NCBI GenBank assembly: GCA_002449785.1
Contig: DJXP01000040.1
Location: forward strand, 1 to 54,734
Length of the DNA stretch: 54,734 bases
From: Clostridiales bacterium UBA7001
GTDB lineage: Bacteria > Bacillota > Clostridia > TANB77 > CAG-508
Reading direction: 5' to 3'
In this document: in pieces, positions 50,108 through 54,734 of the stretch
Numbering within the stretch: the first letter of the stretch is position 1
How the letters are laid out: every line of letters starts with the position of its first letter
Translations under genes and position numbers: made by a program
Notes under the pieces: generated by a model
The model's database searches: none
Seen by the model: only the letters and a program-made list of their open reading frames with translations
What the model was told of the DNA's origin: nothing

Positions 50108-53100
50108 ATGAATCAGAAGAGAAAAAAGATTATTGCCACATTAATGATGTTTTTAATTTTATTAAATAATTCATTAAGTGTATTTGCAACTGAAGAAATA
50201 GTAGTGGCTAGTGAAGAACCAGTGGTTAGTGCTGAAGAGACAGTTTCAGATGTTGCTCAAGAAGAACCTGCTACAAGTGTGAAAGAGGATATTCCAGCTC
50301 AGGAAGAAACAGTAAGTGAGGAAATTACGACTACTATTGAGGAACCTGTAGTAGAAGTTCCAAATGTGGCTCCTGTACAAGAGGAACCAAAGCAAGAAGA
50401 ACCAAAACAAGAAGAAACTATAAAAGAAGAGCCGGTAGTTACTAATAGCGAAGAATCTGATGTAAATAATGCAGCAGATATTAAAGAAGATGAAGAATTA
50501 GATAATAACAGTGAAACTACTAATTTATCTAATGAAGAAGCGACTACAGATGAAGATATAAATAATGAATTAGAAGAGAGTAATAAGGAAGAAGACTTAT
50601 CTGAAATTATGCCTGCTCAAAGCTTTGAAGAACAAATTGAAAATGTTCATGTAAAAGTTACAGCAGATGTTGGAGCTTTTTATGAAGGAACAACTATGAA
50701 AGTAACTACTGTAGATCCAAAGACAGTAATAGATAACATTGAAAAAACAGTAGAAAATACAGTAGCTTCAGTAGTTGCAGTAGATATTACTTTCTATAAC
50801 AAAGATGGTGAAATAGTTGAACCAGCAAAAAACATAAATGTTGAAATTACATCTGATGAAATTGCGCAGATGGAAGAATCTGTTGTTGTTCATATTGATG
50901 ATGCTGGAACGACTGCAGTAGTTGATAATAATGACATAAATGAAAAAGCTGTTAGTTTTGAAGCAGATTCTTTTTCAGTATACGCAGTTGTTGGAACTGA
51001 AACAATTTCAACATTGTATAATGCATCAAATGGAAATACATATGAAGTTACAGTTACATATGGTCCAGAGGCAAAAATTCCATATGGATCAACACTAAGA
51101 GTTACAGAGTTTGCAGAGAATTCAAGCGATTATTCTAACGCTAAGAAATCAGTTTTAGCAGACAAAAAAGCTAGAGGTGAAGAAATTGACATTTCTTCTT
51201 TTAACCTTGTCGCATTAGATATTTCTATTTTAGACATAGGTGGAAATGAAATTGAACCTTCTGCACCTGTTAAAGTAGACTTAAAAATAAAAGCATTACC
51301 AGGAGTCGAAAACTTAAATGAAGTTTCTGATTCTATTGGAATACAACATCACGTTGAAACAGGAAATGGAATTGTAATTGATAGAGTTAACTATAATAAA
51401 AATGTAGATGCCAGCACGGTTTTGTCTACTTTTGATGTTGAAACTAATGACAAAGTTATTAGTACAGGAATTACAGTAGATCCTAATAGTGTAAATGAAG
51501 AAGAGCTTATTAAAAATGATCAAATCGAAGATAATCAAATAGATGTATCATTTGAAGTAAATGATTTTTCAACATATACAATTACTTGGAACTGGTCTGA
51601 GAGCAAGACAACAGTACATTATGGATATATGAATGGAAATACATTTGTAGAATTTAGTGAGCAGCCATCACCGGTAAATGTAAATACAAACAAAACTTAT
51701 TTAATTTATGATTTTGATGGATATGAGTATTCTGGTTATACATATTATAGAACTTCTGCTTCAAATACACCTTCATCAGGTGGAACTAGAATCCAGGCTC
51801 AGCTAAGATATAGTTCAAACAACTGGAGATATCATAGCTATAGCACTAGCAATTCAGATGGTAACTGGAATACTATAGCAAATAACAGCCACATTTATGT
51901 GGTTTATAATCCAAAAACTTCTCCAACAACCGGTGGTACTCCTAAAATTGATGATGCTACATCAAGTGATTGGCCACAAGATCCATCGACACCACAGTTT
52001 TCTAAATCATCTACTAATAATAGAAATGGAACTAATACTGTTTCATTAAGCATTAATGGTGGAGAAAAAGCTTATAATAAATCTACGAAAGCAAATGTTA
52101 TTGTTGTTTTCGATGTATCAGGCTCTATGGATAATGATCTGAATGGTCAAACACGTTTAAAAAGAGCAAAAGATGCTGTAAACAGTATGGCAAATACTCT
52201 TTTAAACGAAAATACTGGTGTTAAAATGGCACTTATTTCTTTTTCAACTACGTCAAGTGCCACACCAGTACAAGGTTTTACAGATAATTATTATACTTAT
52301 CGAAGTGCTGTTAATGGTCTTAGTGCTGATGGAGGAACCAACTGGGAGCAAGCTCTTTATAATGCAAACCGTTTAGATGTTGATGACGATGCTGCAACTT
52401 TTGTAGTTTTTGTTACAGATGGAGACCCAACATATAGGTTAAGTAGATACAATGCTCCAGATAGTGAAATCCAAAGATATGACCGCGATAATCGTTACTT
52501 TGCATATAATATTTTTGGAGAAGGATCTGCTGATACAAATAATAGAAATTTTAATGCAGCTGCGGAGGAAGTGAAATCAATTCTTGCAAATAATAAGACA
52601 TTTTATGCAATTGGCGTATCTTCTGATGTTACAAAAGTACAGAACCTTGTAAGTACAGCAGGTGGAGGAACAGCTTATCTTGCAACTGATTCAAAGGCTC
52701 TAGAAGAAGCTTTTGCCAATATCACTAACTCCATCAAAACAACTCTTGGATTTGGTGATATCAAAATCACTGATGGTATTACAAAACTATCTAATGTAGA
52801 GATGAAGGTTATGCAGGAAGTTGATCCTAAAAGCTTTACTTATTATAAAATTACATCTTCTGGACAGTCTAAATGGGATCCAGCATCAGAAGGTGCAGGT
52901 CTTGCAAGTTATAACAAAGATACTGGTGCAGTAGTTTGGAATATGGGAAATAATTTCCAGTTAGAAGATGGAGTCACTTACATGGTGACATTCCGAGTTT
53001 GGCCAAGTCAGGAAGCTTATGATCTTATCGCCGAATTGAACAATGGTGTAAAGGTTTACGCTGCTGGTCAGTCAAACAGTATTACAGATGAACAGAGAAG

Positions 53101-54734
53101 TCAGGTTGTTGAGATTAAGTCTCCTACAGCTACAGAGCAGGGAGAGTATACTTTAAAGACTAACACAGATTCTGTAAATGCAACTTATAGTCAGACTTCA
53201 TCTACTGGTGGAACTGTTACTGTTTCTGGAGAAACAGATATAACGGCAACATATCATGAAGGCACTATAGAAAACATGCCTCTTGAGTCAATGAAATTGA
53301 CTGTTAAAAAAGTGTTTGAAGATGATTTGACCGGTGGTGAAGACCGTGATACAGAAGTAACTCTTATAATGAAACGAAGAAATGGAACAAAGGCTACAGC
53401 TTCAGATGAGGCTTTTGTGGATTATCCAGTTCCTCAAGTTACTGGACGACCTAGTGCGGAAATTGTATTAAATGATGATAATAACTGGTCTTATGAAGTT
53501 TATGTGTCACCTGGGCTTATAGTTGACGGAGAAGTTCTTGAACACGGATATGACTACACCGTTACTGAACCCGGAATTGACTATCATTATGGACTAATTG
53601 AAGAAATTATTAACCCGATGGTTGTTAATGGTGATGATGAATACTATGGTGATGGACAGCTTATTGGTGATGATGCAACTGTAAAGGAATATACTGATCA
53701 AAGTATAACTGCTGTAAATAGAGTTAAGTCTGGTATTGATATTACTAAGAAAGTATTTGATACAGATGGAACAACAGAGATTTATCCTGAAACAGAATTT
53801 ACAATTACTGGTAAATTGCTTGGCCCAGATGGGAAACCTTATACATGGCAAAATGGTGATGATGTAGATGCTTCTGGTGCATATCATAAATATGATAAGA
53901 ATGAAAACAGAATAGTTTACAAGGGACATTTTGATGATTCAAGCAACATTTCGTTTACGCTAAAAGCAGGTGAAAGAATTCGTTTTATTAATGTTCCTGA
54001 TGGATGCACATTCGTATTCACTGAATCAACAGATGGTATGGATGCGCAGGGATATGAGTGGAAGTCAACTAATGCATTGACACAGCATAGAGTAAGTGCA
54101 GGTGGGGATTTTACCCAAGAAGGTGATATCCAACCTGTTGTATCAGGTCAGACAGCATCCTTAAATAATGGAAAATCTGTTATTGGTAATAAGCAATATT
54201 CAATTACCTATGAAAACAAACGTACAATAAAAATTCCAGATCTAGAACTTGTAAAGGTCGATAAAGATGATAATACAAAGAAACTAAATGGCGCTGAGTT
54301 TACTCTATATTCTGATGAGGAACTTACAAGTCCTGTTACTGTTGATGGAAATGGTAATAATATTTCAATTGTAACAGGTAATAAAGAAGGGTCAAATGGT
54401 CCAGATGGATGGTATCATATTGGATTACTTCCAGCTGGAAAATATTATTTGGTTGAGACCCAAGAACCAGATAAATATCTTTTTGATAATACACCGATTA
54501 TTATCGAAGTGACTAAGGGACAGGATAATTATAGCGTAACAGCTACAAAGAACGGAACAAATGTCCTTTCTGGTCCGACAGAAGGTGTTTACACAATTAC
54601 TGTTGATAATAAGCTTAATATAACTGAGGCTGATGCAACAAAAGCATGGAAAAATGCAGACGGTAGTACAAATGCCCCAGAAGGAGCAAAAGTAACATAT
54701 ACACTTTACGCAGATGGAGAGTCAACAAATTATA
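50108..54734 (+). CDS. Very large surface protein with VWA and Cna_B/pilin-type domains (3' end beyond window)
   Basis: Open frame of 1,542 codons with no stop before the window ends; GGGGG lies before ATG 50108. The signal peptide ends near VFA27. Residues about 28-175 are a Glu/Pro/Thr/Val-rich acidic stalk. Beta-rich modules follow up to about 500. A von Willebrand A domain spans about 655-870, with the MIDAS motif DVSGS (Asp669, Ser671, Ser673). Then come Cna_B or pilin-type repeats: about 1058-1210, 1215-1380, a SpaA-like unit near 1378-1480 (LELVKVDKDDNTKKLNGAEF... YYLVETQEP, with the Lys and Glu used for isopeptide bonds), and the start of another. It resembles a tip adhesin or major LPxTG protein. 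The sorting signal is not visible. From about 52700 on, codon use is richer in G/C than the 5' part. Confidence 0.93.
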   Translation, partial: MNQKRKKIIATLMMFLILLNNSLSVFATEEIVVASEEPVVSAEETVSDVAQEEPATSVKEDIPAQEETVSEEITTTIEEPVVEVPNVAPVQEEPKQEEPKQEETIKEEPVVTNSEESDVNNAADIKEDEELDNNSETTNLSNEEATTDEDINNELEESNKEEDLSEIMPAQSFEEQIENVHVKVTADVGAFYEGTTMKVTTVDPKTVIDNIEKTVENTVASVVAVDITFYNKDGEIVEPAKNINVEITSDEIAQMEESVVVHIDDAGTTAVVDNNDINEKAVSFEADSFSVYAVVGTETISTLYNASNGNTYEVTVTYGPEAKIPYGSTLRVTEFAENSSDYSNAKKSVLADKKARGEEIDISSFNLVALDISILDIGGNEIEPSAPVKVDLKIKALPGVENLNEVSDSIGIQHHVETGNGIVIDRVNYNKNVDASTVLSTFDVETNDKVISTGITVDPNSVNEEELIKNDQIEDNQIDVSFEVNDFSTYTITWNWSESKTTVHYGYMNGNTFVEFSEQPSPVNVNTNKTYLIYDFDGYEYSGYTYYRTSASNTPSSGGTRIQAQLRYSSNNWRYHSYSTSNSDGNWNTIANNSHIYVVYNPKTSPTTGGTPKIDDATSSDWPQDPSTPQFSKSSTNNRNGTNTVSLSINGGEKAYNKSTKANVIVVFDVSGSMDNDLNGQTRLKRAKDAVNSMANTLLNENTGVKMALISFSTTSSATPVQGFTDNYYTYRSAVNGLSADGGTNWEQALYNANRLDVDDDAATFVVFVTDGDPTYRLSRYNAPDSEIQRYDRDNRYFAYNIFGEGSADTNNRNFNAAAEEVKSILANNKTFYAIGVSSDVTKVQNLVSTAGGGTAYLATDSKALEEAFANITNSIKTTLGFGDIKITDGITKLSNVEMKVMQEVDPKSFTYYKITSSGQSKWDPASEGAGLASYNKDTGAVVWNMGNNFQLEDGVTYMVTFRVWPSQEAYDLIAELNNGVKVYAAGQSNSITDEQRSQVVEIKSPTATEQGEYTLKTNTDSVNATYSQTSSTGGTVTVSGETDITATYHEGTIENMPLESMKLTVKKVFEDDLTGGEDRDTEVTLIMKRRNGTKATASDEAFVDYPVPQVTGRPSAEIVLNDDNNWSYEVYVSPGLIVDGEVLEHGYDYTVTEPGIDYHYGLIEEIINPMVVNGDDEYYGDGQLIGDDATVKEYTDQSITAVNRVKSGIDITKKVFDTDGTTEIYPETEFTITGKLLGPDGKPYTWQNGDDVDASGAYHKYDKNENRIVYKGHFDDSSNISFTLKAGERIRFINVPDGCTFVFTESTDGMDAQGYEWKSTNALTQHRVSAGGDFTQEGDIQPVVSGQTASLNNGKSVIGNKQYSITYENKRTIKIPDLELVKVDKDDNTKKLNGAEFTLYSDEELTSPVTVDGNGNNISIVTGNKEGSNGPDGWYHIGLLPAGKYYLVETQEPDKYLFDNTPIIIEVTKGQDNYSVTATKNGTNVLSGPTEGVYTITVDNKLNITEADATKAWKNADGSTNAPEGAKVTYTLYADGESTNY

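Noticed and set aside
1..54734. tRNA, rRNA, CRISPR array, integrase or transposase genes
   Set aside because: Looked for typical cloverleaf/CCA ends, regular spaced repeats and recombinase motifs by eye; none seen, but a covariance-model search would be needed to exclude a small RNA gene.

Overview
This is one AT-rich stretch (about 30% GC by eye) of a Gram-positive, Firmicutes-type chromosome, most likely an uncultured Clostridia member. The evidence is the Firmicutes-specific polymerase PolC, a dipicolinate synthase A homologue (sporulation), UppP, sortases, a SipW-type signal peptidase with TasA-like secreted proteins, strong Shine-Dalgarno sites and near-consensus sigma-A promoters. The species cannot be named from sequence alone. 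No tRNA, rRNA, CRISPR array, transposase or phage gene was seen. Almost every gene is on the + strand.

Layout. 1-2110: 3' half of polC. 2253-8721: DUF1294 protein, TPR membrane protein, dpaA-like gene, uppP, a sortase followed by an SH3 protein with an LPEVG anchor split by a frameshift, and folD. 8722-8946: folded intergenic element. 8947-17820: dprA, then a cell-wall run (class A PBP, FemX-type peptidyltransferase, alanine racemase, DUF1189 protein, FtsH). 17853-26472: compact block of a polytopic membrane protein, MaoC hydratase, SDR, SGNH protein, FkbH-type HAD-IIIC enzyme, acyl carrier protein, MBOAT acyltransferase and a second SGNH protein. I read it as a carrier-protein-dependent system for acylating a surface glycan; it is the best candidate here for an undescribed system. 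26445-27347 (-): RluD-type pseudouridine synthase on a predicted leaderless mRNA. 27454-30179: GT-C-like membrane protein and enolase.

30349-33023: TasA/SipW-type secretion operon with a long, strongly base-paired leader and two mutually exclusive hairpins between the first two genes. 33128-39538: P-loop/Asp23 fusion, cmk, plsC, metG, a GRAM-like membrane protein and typA. 39550-39973: self-contained GC-richer cassette on the - strand (promoter, two-hairpin leader, 68-residue two-TM protein, large terminator). 39996-42841: HD hydrolase (-), O-methyltransferase, glmU. 42846-44280: decayed paralogue of the 17853 membrane protein. 44343-48735: dTDP-rhamnose operon rfbD-rfbA-rfbC-unknown-rfbB behind a perfect consensus promoter. 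48816 to the end: class B sortase with a cytoplasmic coiled coil, then a very large VWA/Cna_B-type surface protein that runs off the window.

Most of the window therefore serves the envelope: undecaprenyl phosphate recycling, peptidoglycan polymerisation and bridging, D-alanine and UDP-GlcNAc supply, dTDP-rhamnose, sortase anchoring and proposed O-acylation. Two families of small dispersed hairpin repeats (2115 and 46233; 4955, 30183, 30255 and 40787) sit between genes, and one shows compensatory base changes.
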